A stretch of DNA of 64,000 bases from Liolophura sinensis (lineage: Eukaryota; Mollusca; Polyplacophora; Chitonida; Chitonidae), in NCBI RefSeq assembly GCF_032854445.1, contig NC_088306.1, forward strand, positions 8,518,193 through 8,582,192. Direction: 5' to 3'. The notes beneath the pieces were generated by a model. That model saw only the letters and a list, made by a program, of their open reading frames with translations, had not been told where the DNA came from and ran no database searches. Positions 1 through 12,312 of the stretch are shown here, piece by piece. Both the position numbers and the translations under genes were made by a program. Numbering within the stretch: position 1 is the first letter of the stretch; each line of letters begins with the position of its first letter.

Positions 1-3000
1 CTGGATATTGTTTGTTTTTGGTTGATAAAATAATCAAAGCGTACCAGCTGTCCGGTCCATTGCATATTTCCAGAAGATCTTCATTTTTACGCTTTTTAGC
101 AGAGTTTATTGGACAATTGTGTTCTTTTTTGGAAGACATAATATGGACTTTTAAAAATTCATAGCGCCGTATCCCTCACCCATCCCGGAGTGCCATCTTG
201 GGCGAAAGCCTTTCCGCGAGTAACCAGCAGAAAGTGAGACGAGAATTCCACTTGGTGGGTGGTGGATTTTTCGCTCATACTCGAGCAGATTAAATCCATA
301 AAATAGAGACAATCCACCCGATTGACCTTAAAGACACCGCCCTGATATCATGAGAATCTTATTAATATATTCTGATATATAAACAAGTACTTACAAATGA
401 CGGTTAGATATAGCAGAATTGATTCTCGGACATCTGGACCGACGTGACCAGCCGATTGATCGAAGTGGGCCCTCCGACCGTTCGTCTGAAGAGAAGAAAC
501 GGCCAAAGTGACGTGTTGGGTATGAGGATCTCGTAAGACCAACACGCCCTCTACCACCAAAATCTCGTTTTTCCCCTTTCACGGGTCGCGACCCACGGCC
601 GCTTCCTGGTTGCCTGTCATGCCACCAAGAAGATGTGAGTCTATTATATTCACTGGGCCCACACGAGAGAGCTCTAGGTTAGTCGTCTTCTTCGACGAGC
701 TTACCTACAGGGCTGAAGTCCTGTTCTTTTCACCCCGGAGACCCCGCAGGGATACTCTGTTGTGACAACTTATAATGACATGTACTACCATAAAGATACA
801 GTGCACTTTTACCCAATACTTATTTTTGGTATAAGTTTCTTTGAAAAGTTCACTAGTGACAAAGAAACTTTAACTTTATATGTCCTTAGTTCACAAACAA
901 ATGACATTTTGTTGTAATAAATCATCTTTTTTCGTTTTGTTGTGAAACTTTCTAGTGATATGTGTGGGAGCCTTGATGATGTTGTAGCCTCTGTCCCCTG
1001 AGGTGAATAGTTCAAATCTGGTTGTCCTTAGGTCTGTATCCGGCTTATTAATGCAAGGTGAGGGAAAGTCTGCAAATTTATTAAGGTACGTGAATTTCCT
1101 CCGAACTGTGCACAGTTTCCTCCCACAAATACTGTCATTTGTTCTTGAATGTGCGGAGAAGTTGAGTGTATTGTTTGTAAATATACAGATTGCCATGCTG
1201 TCAACCTACATTTATAATAGGCAGATTTACAGCAGTTCCAGGTCTTACAATGTAGTTTTATTTATGGAATACTGTGAAATTACAGTAGTATAAATTTACA
1301 GCTAGGGACACTGTAGTTAAACAGTCAGGGAGGTAATGTTACACATGTGGTTGCTTTATTTAAGCTGTCATAATTGGTGTGGGACTACTGCACACTAGCT
1401 TGGAATTCGACGGTCATAAAGTGTTACTTTTCACATAGAGGCGTTGTAGTTTTTCAATGGCATTTAATGTAACTTTGCATGATATATATGATATACATTT
1501 ACAATAGAGCACCGTTGTGTTGCAGACAAGCATACCGTAATTCCGCATCGGTAACAAATGTATTTTTGTTTTCAAATGTGCCGTGACTTCTTCCATTAAT
1601 TTTCACTAGGTTTTACTGGTAATTTTGCAGTAGATATCTCAGTACATATACAGTGAATAGACGAGCAATATACAGTCAAGAAACATGGTCACAAAATTGC
1701 CAACAGTTTATGCTGTAAAGTAACAGGACTGTTTTTTACAGTGTACTGTCACATAGATGTTTCAGTGATTTTTTCTTCTAATGCTTACTTCATTTTTAGG
1801 CTTTTTTCCCCCTTGAACATGTGTGGTATAATTTGACCTGAACGCCGACCACATCCAAGCAAGATGGGCTTCTATACTGCTAGCGACAGACATTACATAT
1901 TCGAAAAAAGTATAACTAGGTGTAAACCGTGAACTGATGGATCCAACTCATCCGACGTATCATCACCACTTCTCGTGACAACGTTACTTTCCATTCCATT
2001 CCCGGTGAAAGCAATTGACGTCACAGAGAGATTTGTAACCAATGTATGAGACATCCGGTTGACCTATTTGCAACAATATTGTTTATGATTGGTCAATTGT
2101 ACGTTCTTGATTGACAGTTTGCAAAGGTCTGTTGCGGACTCAAAAGCCTTCACGGTATTTTGCAAGACAGTATTCCTTGGTTTTATGTCTTTATAAAGCT
2201 TATTTTAGGCAGTTGATAAGTGTAATATTTTTTTAATTCCATAAATTGGAGGACAATACTTTTCATAACTGAATAACGTATCTAGTACTTTATAAATATT
2301 CTAAATTTTTACGATTTGTTCCAACCCATCTATCTCATGCATCTAAAACTGTTTCACTATATAAAATGTACAAACAGTCATGGAAGCTTTTCCACCTGCA
2401 TTTGAGCTCTGTCTCTTTCTCAGATACTGTTGTGATACACGTTTCTACTTTATAATAGTCTTGCAATGTATGTGTTAGATCATTACTTTCCTGGTATTAT
2501 TTCTTTGATTGGAGTTGAACAATCAAATTTAAACGTGTTCATCTCAAACGGTGTTTACTGCCATAGCACCTGACTCTTTTAGTTCGTTCATTGATCTAAT
2601 TCATGTTTTTGACGGTTTTATGCAAGCGAGTAACAGTAACAAATATGTCACCTTGAGGGTCACCATGCCCATGCTAGCTGGCGCGGAGTACCCAGTGTCT
2701 GGAGGTAATTATACAACATTCAATACTCCCCGCATTTTCTTTACTTTCCACTTTTGCTGGATTGATAAGATATCCCTGAATTGTGGTTCCCATTGATTAA
2801 CCGATCACAGATCTGACAATTTGGCTATTTCGAGATAATTTTAGAGATATTTCAAGATAATATTTGGCTATTTAATGTGGTTAGTTGTTGCCATCCGGTG
2901 TACAGGCATCGGGCTGCCATTTCCAGTATAACTGATCTGAGCGTTTTCTTTTCTTTTTAGAAATGACTGATTCTTGTCGTGGTCTTTATGGTACGCATAG

Positions 3001-4130
3001 CACTATTGACAGTCGGTGCCCACTATTTGATCACGAGGCCTCAATTTTTAGGAAATTATTTCACTTCTGGGATGACGGGGTGGGAGTGGGGTGGGGGGGG
3101 GGACAGATGGACACGTCGTTTTTGATTACTTCATAACCTGATTACTTGCAGCAGCTAGATTCGAGCCTGAGGTTTTACTGGTTCAACACGCGAACTAGAG
3201 TTTGCAGTTTTCCGGTGTCTGTACCGTTCGGCCACCATTAAAACCGTCTTGAACATCGCAAATGTACGACGTAAATCAGTGAAAAACAAACATAATACTG
3301 ACAAGAACTAAACATAAAAATACTAATTATTTCCCCTCCATGAAACATGAATACGAAGATAGCTCAAACAGGAATGTATGAAGAAAACAAAAATCACTAG
3401 TTAAATTTTTCAACGAATTTATTTTAAAAGCTAATATTTCACATCAATTACAATTGTACAACTATTGACAACAGTCATTAAAACTTGAAGCCACCTAGCC
3501 GCAACTGCCGACAGTTGTTGAACTAAGTACACTGTACGTGCCATCGTCGCAGATGCTATCCGGCTCAAAGCTGAAAGTTCGTCCCTGCATGTTTGAATTT
3601 AGTCCTTGCGTCGCTACAGTTGGGCGACCCTGCTTCCCAATTATATTATCCTACATCAATCCTGGACGAAATCCCTCCCGCTCCCTCACCTGAACAGGTC
3701 ACTTGCCACCTTTTTTCGCCTTCACAATTCATGAATGGCCAAATTCAGTGTGAAAGAAGACTGGTACCTTGTCGCTTTTGCTTTTCGTGAATCATGTAAC
3801 GTGGACGGAAGTTGATTTGTGCAAATGACAAATCTAGTGAGCCACAGCAACCATGTGGAGAAAATATGATTAGGGAGCGGGTTTCCACAGTGTTTCTGCC
3901 TGACGTGGAGTGTAGTTGTATCGACTCCCAGCCTGAATCTGAAAGGGTACGGGAACGAGCTTCCAGCTATGAACCAGATGACATGTGCGACGATGTCAGG
4001 AATGTCCAGGATATACCATCGACCTTTAACTGAGACTCAACACTGACAAGCTTTCCAGCATCTGACCCACATATTTTTCCCACAAAAAAAAAATAAATGA
4101 GTATATGTATGCTACATTACTAGATTTACG
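1..4130. other. No gene recognised; AT-rich intergenic or intronic DNA
   Basis: All open frames here are short and resemble no family I know. Features are limited to G-runs near 3078-3101 and ordinary AT-rich sequence. Upstream exons of the minus-strand GPCR would lie to the right, not here. Confidence 0.6.
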
Positions 4131-4136
4131 TATTTA

Positions 4137-4245
4137 TCACATTGGTGTTTTACGTCATACTCAAGGATATTTCACATTTACAACGGCCGCCAGCATTATG
4201 GTGGGAGAAAACCGGACAGAACCCAGAGGAATCACAAGACCACCG
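4137..4245 (-). mobile_element. MetaSINE-like SINE, 5'-truncated fragment
   Basis: It starts with a variant of the family 3' end (ATTGGTGTTTTACGTCATAC on the plus strand) and continues through the GCCAGCATTATGGTGGGAG block shared by about 20 other copies in the window. The tRNA head is missing. Confidence 0.7.
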
Positions 4246-4573
4246 CATTACTGGAAGACAAGGCTTACAGACGAGAAAGACAATATTTTCGATGACAGTG
4301 CACCTCGCCAAGCTGATATACTAGCATCGATGTATATTTTTGCTCAAGTTAGGCCAATGTGGCCACCCTCAAATCGAAATGCACAGACCAATAAATACGA
4401 ATACAGTATATTGACTTGCAAGATGACTGTGCGTAATTTTATATCTCTTGTGTATGATAAGATCGATTACATACATGTATTTGTATTAAATTAAGATTAA
4501 TTATGTACTAAATTAAAGATCTCCAAGGGAATTCTAAATATAATATATTTTTGGAGTAGGTGCTAAGGAGTTT

Positions 4574-5632
4574 TCACCGGCCTGTATTCTTATAACAAAG
4601 GGCCAAATCAAAGGGAATACTTTTGCGAAGTGATGGAATTCGAAAGACCAGAATGAGAGGCACTTGTAAACAATTCAATAGATACAACGTTGGTAAGGCT
4701 TTAATGACTACGGACGACTGTCTTTTAGTGAAAAACGTCTGGCCTAGTAATTCCTTAGCTATAATGTTGTAAACCGGCGCTGGAGTGTAAAGTACAACTG
4801 TTGTAACGTTAGTCATTAGATAGGTCACCGACAAAGTTATGTCAGTTCTTCTTACCGCCCTATCAAAAGTGCTGTTAATTTTTTCACTCGTATAACGCAG
4901 TGTAACAAATATGCAAATGTAAATGACAAACGACGAAACGTTGCATACCAACAAGACACAACCAGTGATATTGTATAGATGTAGCGGTCTCTGCGATTCA
5001 AATATGGTAAAACATACGTGACTGTAACCGGGTGAGACAACAACAGTCTTCAGCAATGACGGTACGGTAGCCACCATGTAAATCAAGAGCGCCACCAATC
5101 CAGGGGACATAACCATTAGAAGCCGGATACTCTTACTATAGCCAATAATACGATATTTTATTGGCTGGACCACAGCGTACAGTCGATCACATGCCAGCCC
5201 AAGGTTACAAATGGCCTGAGAAAATAATGAGAGAGTTTGCAGTCCAAAAAATACAGAAGAGAAACACCGTTCAACAGTTGTGTCCCCTTTCCAAAAAAGC
5301 TCTCCTATAACCCTAGCATTTATGCTCATGGAAAGCGGCAACACAATGTTAGCGATGCCCATAGAGAGTATCAGAAATTTAGCTCTTAAAGTGCTGTATT
5401 TAATAACAGATACGCCGTGTATGAGGCAGTAATTAAAGATACATGAAACACAGAACAGTGTCAGACGAACACAGCAGAAAACGATAGGGACCAATGTAAG
5501 AGGTTGTTGGAGTAGATCTGGCTTCAGGTTGGTTGATATGACGTCACGTCTGGTCTGATTTAGAAGCCAGATTCTCTCGTTTGCATCTTCTTCGTCTGTC
5601 AGGTCGCAGTCCGTGCAAGAAAGGTTTGTCGC
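4574..5632 (-). CDS. Divergent class A (rhodopsin-like) G protein-coupled receptor, large 3' exon
   Basis: Likely an orphan seven-transmembrane receptor of the plasma membrane; the ligand is unknown. The exon encodes 352 residues. It has an extracellular N-terminus with NLS and NQT glycosylation sequons, seven hydrophobic segments, a Cys before TM3 and one in extracellular loop 2 that could form the usual disulfide, and ACDRLYAVVQPIKY after TM3 (DRY region). The TM7 end VPLILVFRIPSLRK aligns with NPLIYxFRNPxLRK, so NPxxY is lost. The TM2 Asp appears replaced by Asn (MGIAN) and TM6 lacks CWxP. There is no ATG before TM1. The open frame runs upstream to an in-frame TAG that is itself the end of a good acceptor (pyrimidine tract then TTTGTAG at 5633), so an upstream exon must supply the start. 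Family placement is confident, subfamily is not. Confidence 0.75.
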   Translation of the reverse strand, partial: ATNLSCTDCDLTDEEDANERIWLLNQTRRDVISTNLKPDLLQQPLTLVPIVFCCVRLTLFCVSCIFNYCLIHGVSVIKYSTLRAKFLILSMGIANIVLPLSMSINARVIGELFWKGDTTVERCFSSVFFGLQTLSLFSQAICNLGLACDRLYAVVQPIKYRIIGYSKSIRLLMVMSPGLVALLIYMVATVPSLLKTVVVSPGYSHVCFTIFESQRPLHLYNITGCVLLVCNVSSFVIYICIFVTLRYTSEKINSTFDRAVRRTDITLSVTYLMTNVTTVVLYTPAPVYNIIAKELLGQTFFTKRQSSVVIKALPTLYLLNCLQVPLILVFRIPSLRKSIPFDLALCYKNTGR

Positions 5633-5779
5633 CTACAAAGGACAAAAATAGCAAGTGTATACATGTAATTTGTGAAATCTCTAAATTTAATCCCGCAAAA
5701 CTACGTACTTTCCCGAATTAATTGGAGTCCAGTGGAGAGTCCTGCAAAGGAACAGGCACAAATATCTGGATACAACATC

Positions 5780-5881
5780 AACATACACATTTCGCCTCTG
5801 TTCTCTGATTGGCTCTGTAGTGTGACCAGCCCTAAGAACCGCACATGGAGAAAACAGGAGTGACAGAAGAATACAAATCAT
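5780..5881 (-). other. Candidate upstream exon for the GPCR (signal-peptide-like start)
   Basis: An ATG at 5881 on the minus strand opens MICILLSLLFSPCAVLRAG, a plausible signal peptide, about 150 bases upstream of the GPCR acceptor. No strong phase-0 GT donor follows, so the join to the exon at 5632 is not demonstrated. Confidence 0.2.
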
Positions 5882-6149
5882 ACTGACGTCATACGCATGT
5901 TTTTGCTGTCTGCAGAACTTCCTCAACACTCCTGTTGGGCATGAAGGCGACGCCAGACAGTTACGATTGTACACGACTCGACGCGCCTGTGGTAAATGTA
6001 TACAATGCATTTCTGCGCGCTCGATGTGTGGCCATAGACACAGTGTGTTGGAAAGGAAATATCGTGGCGGATGGCTTTAACATGCGCTACGTCTAAATGC
6101 CGCATTATATAAAGGTATGCGTAGAGGAATGGGTGGGGGGGGGGGGGGG

Positions 6150-6513
6150 GTATTTGGGAGGCATTACGTGGATGGCATCTTAGATCCGATTGTTCTGCCC
6201 TTCCTTCGCCAGCATCCACGTGGTGTCCTTTACCAGCATGACAACATCCATACAGTCCATACGGCTCGAGCCGTGCAGAACTTTCTTGACGCCAACGACG
6301 TCAACGTCTCCCAAATAGCACCTCTGGGACGCCCTGGATTGCCGCGTAAGACAACGAGCACAACTTCAAGCTAACCGGTAAGAACTGGCACAGGCTCTTG
6401 ACGAAGAATGGCATAGTATCCCACGTGACCTCATCAGACGACTGACTTTCTCTATGCCTCGGAGAATTTTTGCATGTATTGAAGCAAGGGGTGGCCACAA
6501 AGGGTACTGATGA
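6150..6513 (+). pseudogene. Tc1/mariner-type transposase remnant (C-terminal DDE region)
   Basis: Translation gives YVDGILDPIVLPFLRQHPRG, then YQHDN, HTARAVQNFL, then in other frames LWDALDCRVRQRAQL and an RRIFACIEARGGHKGY-like end. These are typical of the last part of Tc1-like transposases: the second catalytic Asp (QDN, here QHDN) through the C-terminus. Frameshifts and a stop separate the pieces, and the N-terminal DNA-binding part is replaced by a G-run at 6127-6150. It is a dead fragment with no TIRs seen. Confidence 0.75.
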
Positions 6514-7432
6514 GGCGACTTTATCAAGCTGAACAACTTCTTCCTTACTCACGCGATTCGTTATCAAACTGAAATGTCGATTGTTTTTACCCCAAACCCT
6601 GCTGAGCACATGTGATGGCTATATGGGATGCTGTACATTTCCTTACTTTGCAAGTGGATGGCTTCATTGACTGGTATTTACATCGATGCCATACTTTGTT
6701 TCCTCTAGGATAGCTTTCAGAGATGCATGTACTTACCTTAAAATCCATCTGACCGAATACAAATGGCAACTGCCTGTGACTTTATATTCAGTGTATAACC
6801 TCAGACTTCGTGTAGCTCTCAACTGTAAAAAATTAAAAAATGTCAAATAAGAGAAAAAAATTATAATAAACGACTAAATAAACACGTGGATTGGTGAATG
6901 ACAATTCTCTAAACCAGTCCTTAAATATAGGTAAAAATAAGTGTTTGTTTTTTTTTTTAATTTACCATTCATGTAATACAAATTTGGTTAACTACTGCTA
7001 TGTCCGAAAAAGGAAAAGCTAGAAAACCTATCCGATTGTCTTGGTTAATTTTCCTTTTCGCGAATGAGCTTTGTTTCTCGGTCGTTATCACGAGTGCCTG
7101 CAGGAGCGTCTTCCATTTAGTATTCCTAATCGACTAAACATTCGAAATTTTGCATAATTAGTAATGCCATCAAGAGTTTAGAGCGTTGCGCGTAGCCCAA
7201 AGGCTAATTCGGATCGGTCAAACTTGGTGATCTGCTATAAACGACAGTTCGTAATTTTTAACAATTCTTTCAAAAGAGATTTGTACACCATGGAGCAAAG
7301 GATCGAATTTGTTACTTATCACTCTCATAATATCCATTTGTTTTTGTGTCATTCTTGTGATAGCGACCGCAAAAACACACGCGCACAGGTTTCCTTTAAC
7401 CAGTCACCTATATTCAGCTGCCTGTAAATATT
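6514..7432. other. No gene recognised
   Basis: AT-rich sequence with no coding similarity that I recognise. Its first 100 bases may be 3' flank of the Tc1-like remnant. Confidence 0.5.
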
Positions 7433-8105
7433 CGAAACCAAAATTGTCCTTTGTCAGTGACACGTAATAACCCAAGCCCTAACACTGACGTGTTGAACGT
7501 CCATATTATTACAAAGAAAATACAGTGAGAGAGTTTTTTCTAATTGATAATGTTAAACTCCATAAGCTTAGTTTCGAGGCCAATAACTCATTACCTCGGA
7601 TGACGTCATAATTATTTAAAATCCAGTTGCACGCTGGACAATGGGTGTGGTGAGCAATTTGTTTGACAGTCACTGCACCAACAAGCGGTTATAACAAAAA
7701 TCCACGCAATAAACCAGACATCACTACTGTCTCTACGAGTAGTACTACATGGCTTCAATTTGCTAACATCCATTTCTAAATCGATACCGCCGTAAGGTCA
7801 TATACTACAAGAAATAAAATAAAATTCATTTATTAAGGTTATATTATACTAATACGTGTAAATAATTTCAAATACGACAGTGTTAGAAACCGGGTTTACA
7901 GTAAAACTGATTGCAGTTTAGGCAACTGTCGTCGACCTGCGTCAAAACATGTTAAGCTCCGCCCAATATTCATCATGCCACTGGTTTTTGAATAATTATG
8001 ACGTCATCCGAGGCAACGAGTTCTTGCCATCCAAACAGAGCTTAAGGACTTTAACATTTTGAATTAGAAAGAGTCTTCTAGCTTCATTTTCATTGCAAGA
8101 ATATG
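7433..8105. mobile_element. Foldback / long-inverted-repeat element, copy 1
   Basis: The outer ~130 bases at each end are imperfect reverse complements: left near 7510-7620 (ACTCCATAAGCTTAG, CTCGGATGACGTCATAATTA), right near 7990-8100 (TAATTATGACGTCATCCGAG, GAGCTTAAGGACTTTAACAT). There is no ORF. A second copy lies at 10770-11420 with the core reversed. This is a non-autonomous DNA element; the superfamily is undetermined. Confidence 0.7.
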
Positions 8106-8328
8106 GACAATTTAAATACTGATTTCACTCAGTCTCCTAGAACATCACTGAAATCTGTTTACTGCTTCTCTTTGCGTGATTCCGTCCTATTTTTGTACTT
8201 TATATACTTTCTTATTTCTTTGGTGGTTTGTGTTGTTTTTTCGTTTTTGGAATTGTCTTTGCGATTATTGACCTGGAACGTTTGGAACTGGTTGAAAGGT
8301 GGTATACGAATGTCTGTTTCGACGTCTG

Positions 8329-8516
8329 TTTCAGCTCATACTATCTTCCTCTCTGGTGGTACGTGTGAAGGTGTGCAAGCAATTTGTGGATGGTCGTATG
8401 TTTCCAACCGGGCTCCGCACGACGGTTTCCTCTCACTATAATGCTGGCCACCGTTGTATAAGTGAAATATTCTTGGGTAAGGCGTAAAAAGCCGATCAAA
8501 TAAGTAAATAAATCTA
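8329..8516 (+). mobile_element. MetaSINE-like SINE, 5'-truncated
   Basis: Family body (ACGTGTGAAGG, GGTTTCCTCTCACTATAATG, TAAGTGAAATATTCTTG) and an A/T-rich tail (AAATAAGTAAATAAAT). The tRNA head is absent. Diverged copy. Confidence 0.8.
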
Positions 8517-9674
8517 CTTCACGCAAGTAATATTTGAAAAACATTAATATATATCTTTTCCGGCGAGAGAAAAGTGGGGGTTACGTCACTGGCCGCCACA
8601 GTGTCCATATTTTCCAACAAATCCACCTGATAATTCAAACATTCGACTACATGGTATACAACGAAGGCAGAATCTCAAAGGGGTATTATACACAGTTCAA
8701 ATGTTGGATATCTACTGATACTTACTTCATATGTATGTTTTTTCCTCACGGTTAGGTGAAATAGTGTAAATACTTTCTAAGGAGTCTACAAAATCAATTC
8801 TGAAAAATGCGGTACTTACTGTGGCTCGTGACTGTAACTGGTCGTTGTTCTCTTAAAATCCCTTCTGACCGCTTCTACAGCACATCGTGTGTGCTGTGGG
8901 CCAAACTCTCTTCTGTTCCGTGTTCACAGGGCAGACGTTTCGTTTAGTTTGGCGCTCAGTCAGGGCAATGTTCATGGACACAAGCGTCGTGTTCTAGCGG
9001 TCTTGCTCGTCGTCGTCCTGCATGGGTGTAAGCATGATAACAGACTCTTTCATTCAGGTTTTTGGAAGATAGTAAATCTGACTTTGCTATGGAAAAATGA
9101 ATAAAAAAAGTTAAGAAAATCAGTAAGAAGTATGACTCCACTGGTCAAATATTTCACCACATTCATGTAGACCTTGCGGATAACGTGCAGCCTTCTTGAT
9201 TCTCAAATCACCGGCAGAAACAGCTATGGTATATCCGGTCGTGACCAAATCTGAGTTACACAAACAGCATTTCAGTTAAATCAATTCAATGTATTCACTC
9301 AGGTCGCACCTGTGGCTATGAGATATACGATGTATTGCATATGTACAGATGGCGACACGTCATCCGACGTAAACGTCAAATACAAGCGTTACATGTACCG
9401 TAACATACCATATGCACTATTGACGCGGCACTCTGCCTATAATAATTTTTATCAGATTGCATAGTTTTATAAACCTGGTCTTGTATCGACAAACAAAGAG
9501 ACAAACATATTTTTCAACAGTGGGATGCTGTAGGTGATATGTAGGTAACATGGTTCCTTCATCCGGCTGAATGACGGACAAGAGAGGATATAATGTAATT
9601 CGTACGGAATCTGCTTAAAAAAAAGAGAAACTCCGACTGCAAAAGTGGAAATAAAAAACAACAACAACAACAAA
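8517..9674. other. No gene recognised
   Basis: Only short random-looking open frames on both strands; no repeat family is shared with the rest of the window. Confidence 0.5.
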
Positions 9675-9676
9675 AC

Positions 9677-9723
<47 letters not shown>

Positions 9724-9724
9724 C
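9675..9724. repeat. (AC)n then (AT)n microsatellite
   Basis: About 19 CA/AC dinucleotides followed by TATATATA, preceded by (CAA)n. The VCVCVC and HTHTHT open frames over it are artefacts of the repeat. Confidence 0.95.
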
Positions 9725-10052
9725 ACATTTAAAGAAAAGAAAACAGCCATGTTCCTTTTACGGCTCTGTAAATTCGTCAGCAATTTCATTCTTATCACAC
9801 TGTGTGCATATTCTGTTTTGTCTAGGTATAAACGTCCAACGAGCAGCTTCAATGGAAGATAGTGATTACTCGTTCTAAATTTTAAAGTACAGGTCTCTGT
9901 TTCAATGGCGAGTCAACAAGACGGTTTTCCAGCTGTATGGTTTGCTTAATTAATTTATAATAAGTTGTTTTAGATGAATTGGTCACAGTATCATGCCATG
10001 TTCGGCCAAACCAGTCCTCAATGTGGATTTTACATCACTGTGACCTGCGTGA

Positions 10053-10190
10053 CCTCCACCGTATCAATTAGAAATGGCAATACTATACGCTTACACAATA
10101 GCAGGTGCTGGATTAGAAATACCTCCACCGTATCAATTAGAAATGGCAACACTATACGCTTATACAATAGCAGTTGCTGGATTAGGAATA
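10053..10190 (+). repeat. Two tandem 69-bp units
   Basis: CCTCCACCGTATCAATTAGA begins at 10053 and again at 10122 with few differences. The unit is a multiple of three, so an open frame crosses both units, but I see no protein family in it. Confidence 0.85.
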
Positions 10191-10331
10191 GAATTACATC
10201 GTGACCTTGTGACAAAAGCAATCAAATTTGTTGCCTGGTTGATTAGATTGATATTCGCCCGAACCCGTTACATTAGAGCACGGAGGTAAAATAGAAGAAA
10301 GAGCAACTTTATAGATCAACCTAAAAGGGCA

Positions 10332-10489
10332 GTCGCCGTACGTGAGAACGTCTTCTGGCAACCTGTACACGGTCGAGGGTTTCTCCGGGCTCTACCCGGT
10401 TTTCTCCCACCATAATGCTGGGCGCCGTCCTATAAATGAAACATTCTTGAGTACTGCGCAAGACACCAATCAAATAAATGAATAAATAT
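10332..10489 (+). mobile_element. MetaSINE-like SINE, 5'-truncated
   Basis: GCCGTACGTGAGAACGTCTT through CTCCCACCATAATGCTGG to an AATCAAATAAATGAATAAAT tail. The head is missing. Confidence 0.85.
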
Positions 10490-10563
10490 AAAGGCAGTTA
10501 AGGTTACACGTTGAAGACACCGTATCTTCACAAGAACCTGTCAAACCTCAACAACACACGGTA

Positions 10564-10711
10564 CACTCAAAAAATTAATCTGTTAATTTTAACAGAGAGT
10601 CTGTTTTCTGAGTGATGCTAGAATATATTCTATTGTAACAGATTATTCTGTTAAATATAACACACTTATTCCATTAATTCAACATAAAGCTCAGTTAGAC
10701 TACACTCTATT
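10564..10711. mobile_element. TA-flanked MITE, copy A (right end lost)
   Basis: It starts TA|CACTCAAAAAATTAATCTG and shares TTAATTTTAACAG and CTGAGTGATG with copies at 12313 and 14561. The right terminal repeat is missing. Confidence 0.65.
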
Positions 10712-10769
10712 CCTTTTAGAGAGTCGCCTTATATTCAGCTTTCTTTGAAATCAGTCATACTCGCTACCA

Positions 10770-11420
10770 AAATTGTCTTTAGTCGGTGACACGTAACAAC
10801 ACACGCTCTACGCATGGATATATTGGAAGTCTACATTATTGCAAGGAAAATGAAGCTAGAACACTTTTTCTAATTCATAAGCTCGGCTTCGATGACAAGA
10901 AACCATTGCCTCGGGTGACCTCATGATTATTTAAGAAAACAGTGGCATGCTGGATGTTGGGCGGAGTTCAACAAGTTTTAACGGAGGGCGACAACAGTTA
11001 CCTAAACTGCTATCGACTTAACTGTAAACCCTGTTAAACCACTGCTATGTTTGAAATCATTTACACCTTTTAGTATGATATAAACTTAATAAATCAATTT
11101 CATTTTATCTCTTGTATTGTATGATCCTTATGGCGGTGTGGATTTAGCTGTGTTAGCAATTTAAAACCTTGTAGTATATCTGCAGAGGCAGTATAGTGTA
11201 GGCTGTGTTATTGCGTGGAGTTTGTTCTGGCGGCTTGTTGGTGCAGCCATTGTAAAACAAATTACTCTCTAAGCCCATTATACAACATATAACATGCTTT
11301 TGAATAATTATGACGTCACGCGAGACAATGGGTTCTTGGTGTCGAAATTAAGCCTATGGAGTTTAATATTATAAATTAGAAAAAAGTATTCTCACTGCAT
11401 TTCCTTGCAATAAACATCGG
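10770..11420. mobile_element. Foldback / long-inverted-repeat element, copy 2
   Basis: Terminal arms match each other in reverse complement (left GCCTCGGGTGACCTCATGAT, right ATTATGACGTCACGCGAGAC). The core matches copy 1 (7433-8105) in the opposite orientation, e.g. GGGCGGAGTTCAACA here against TTAAGCTCCGCCC there. Both copies have ACCAAAATTGTC...GTGACACGTAA just outside the left arm, so the full terminal repeat may be longer. Confidence 0.7.
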
Positions 11421-11754
11421 AGGTAACTGTGTTAATCATGTGATTGTCCTGTAACAAAGAGACTGTCGGTGATATGACGAAAGTCATATGTTGACAGCGA
11501 CTGCTTATGCCTTGGAAGTTTCATCGTTCGAAATCAACTCACTGAAGATCTCGGTTTTTTTTTTATAGGAGTAACTTTAAGTGACAGATTCTCTCAAGAA
11601 CTTGAACAAACATAGAATAATGCATACATCTGTTATAATCCTTGCTAATACATTATGCATAAAGTTTTATTACGAAGGTTGGAGACTGGTTTCATTACAT
11701 CGCACCGTGATATTACACCCAACACAGAAATTTTTCACCTCGTGCCTCCTCGTC

Positions 11755-11797
11755 GCACCACATGACTGAAAAATCACGACGTTAAACCCCAAGGTAC
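11755..11797 (+). mobile_element. 3' tail fragment of the second SINE family
   Basis: ACATGACTGAAAAATCACGA then CGTTAAACCCCAAG, which I recognise as the end of a SINE tail common in bivalve genomes. Only the tail is present. Confidence 0.5.
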
Positions 11798-12312
11798 GTT
11801 TACCTGTCTGACCAATACCAGACCAGAAAGGTGCTATTTCAAATATTTCATAGATCACATTTCTTGTTGTACAACCGTGGCATTCCTACATGTACCACAC
11901 TAAAAATCCAGACACACTTTTGGCATACCTAGGTCAACTGCTCAGCTTGACGTTGAGTGGTCTATAATTCATGACCTCTGCGGAGGGGTAAAGAGAACGG
12001 CTGCATGAATTTTTTGTTTTTTTGTTGTTACAATTTCTTTGTAGGAGGATGGATGGGATAGACTTGAACATCTTCGTCTTGGTGCTTATTGTGCATTACC
12101 CCGATATCGTTGAACCTTGTTTCGTGCCTCCTCAAACCTCGGCAAAGAAAATCTCTACCGAAAACCGGAAGTTGTAATGGGAGTGTGTGTCCACATACAG
12201 GCGTCCCTTTGATCTTAGTACGTTGATCCGGTTGCGTTATAAAGTATAAAATTTCATATGAAGTTAACTTGATCTCCATAAGCTCCGATGTGTTCTACAA
12301 TGGCAAAAAGTG

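Noticed and set aside
5687-6010. 107-codon minus-strand frame as a separate gene
   Set aside because: Only the signal-peptide-like segment is interesting, as a possible GPCR exon; the rest runs through intron-like sequence.
9467-9878. VCVCVC/HTHTHT frames
   Set aside because: Dinucleotide-repeat artefacts.
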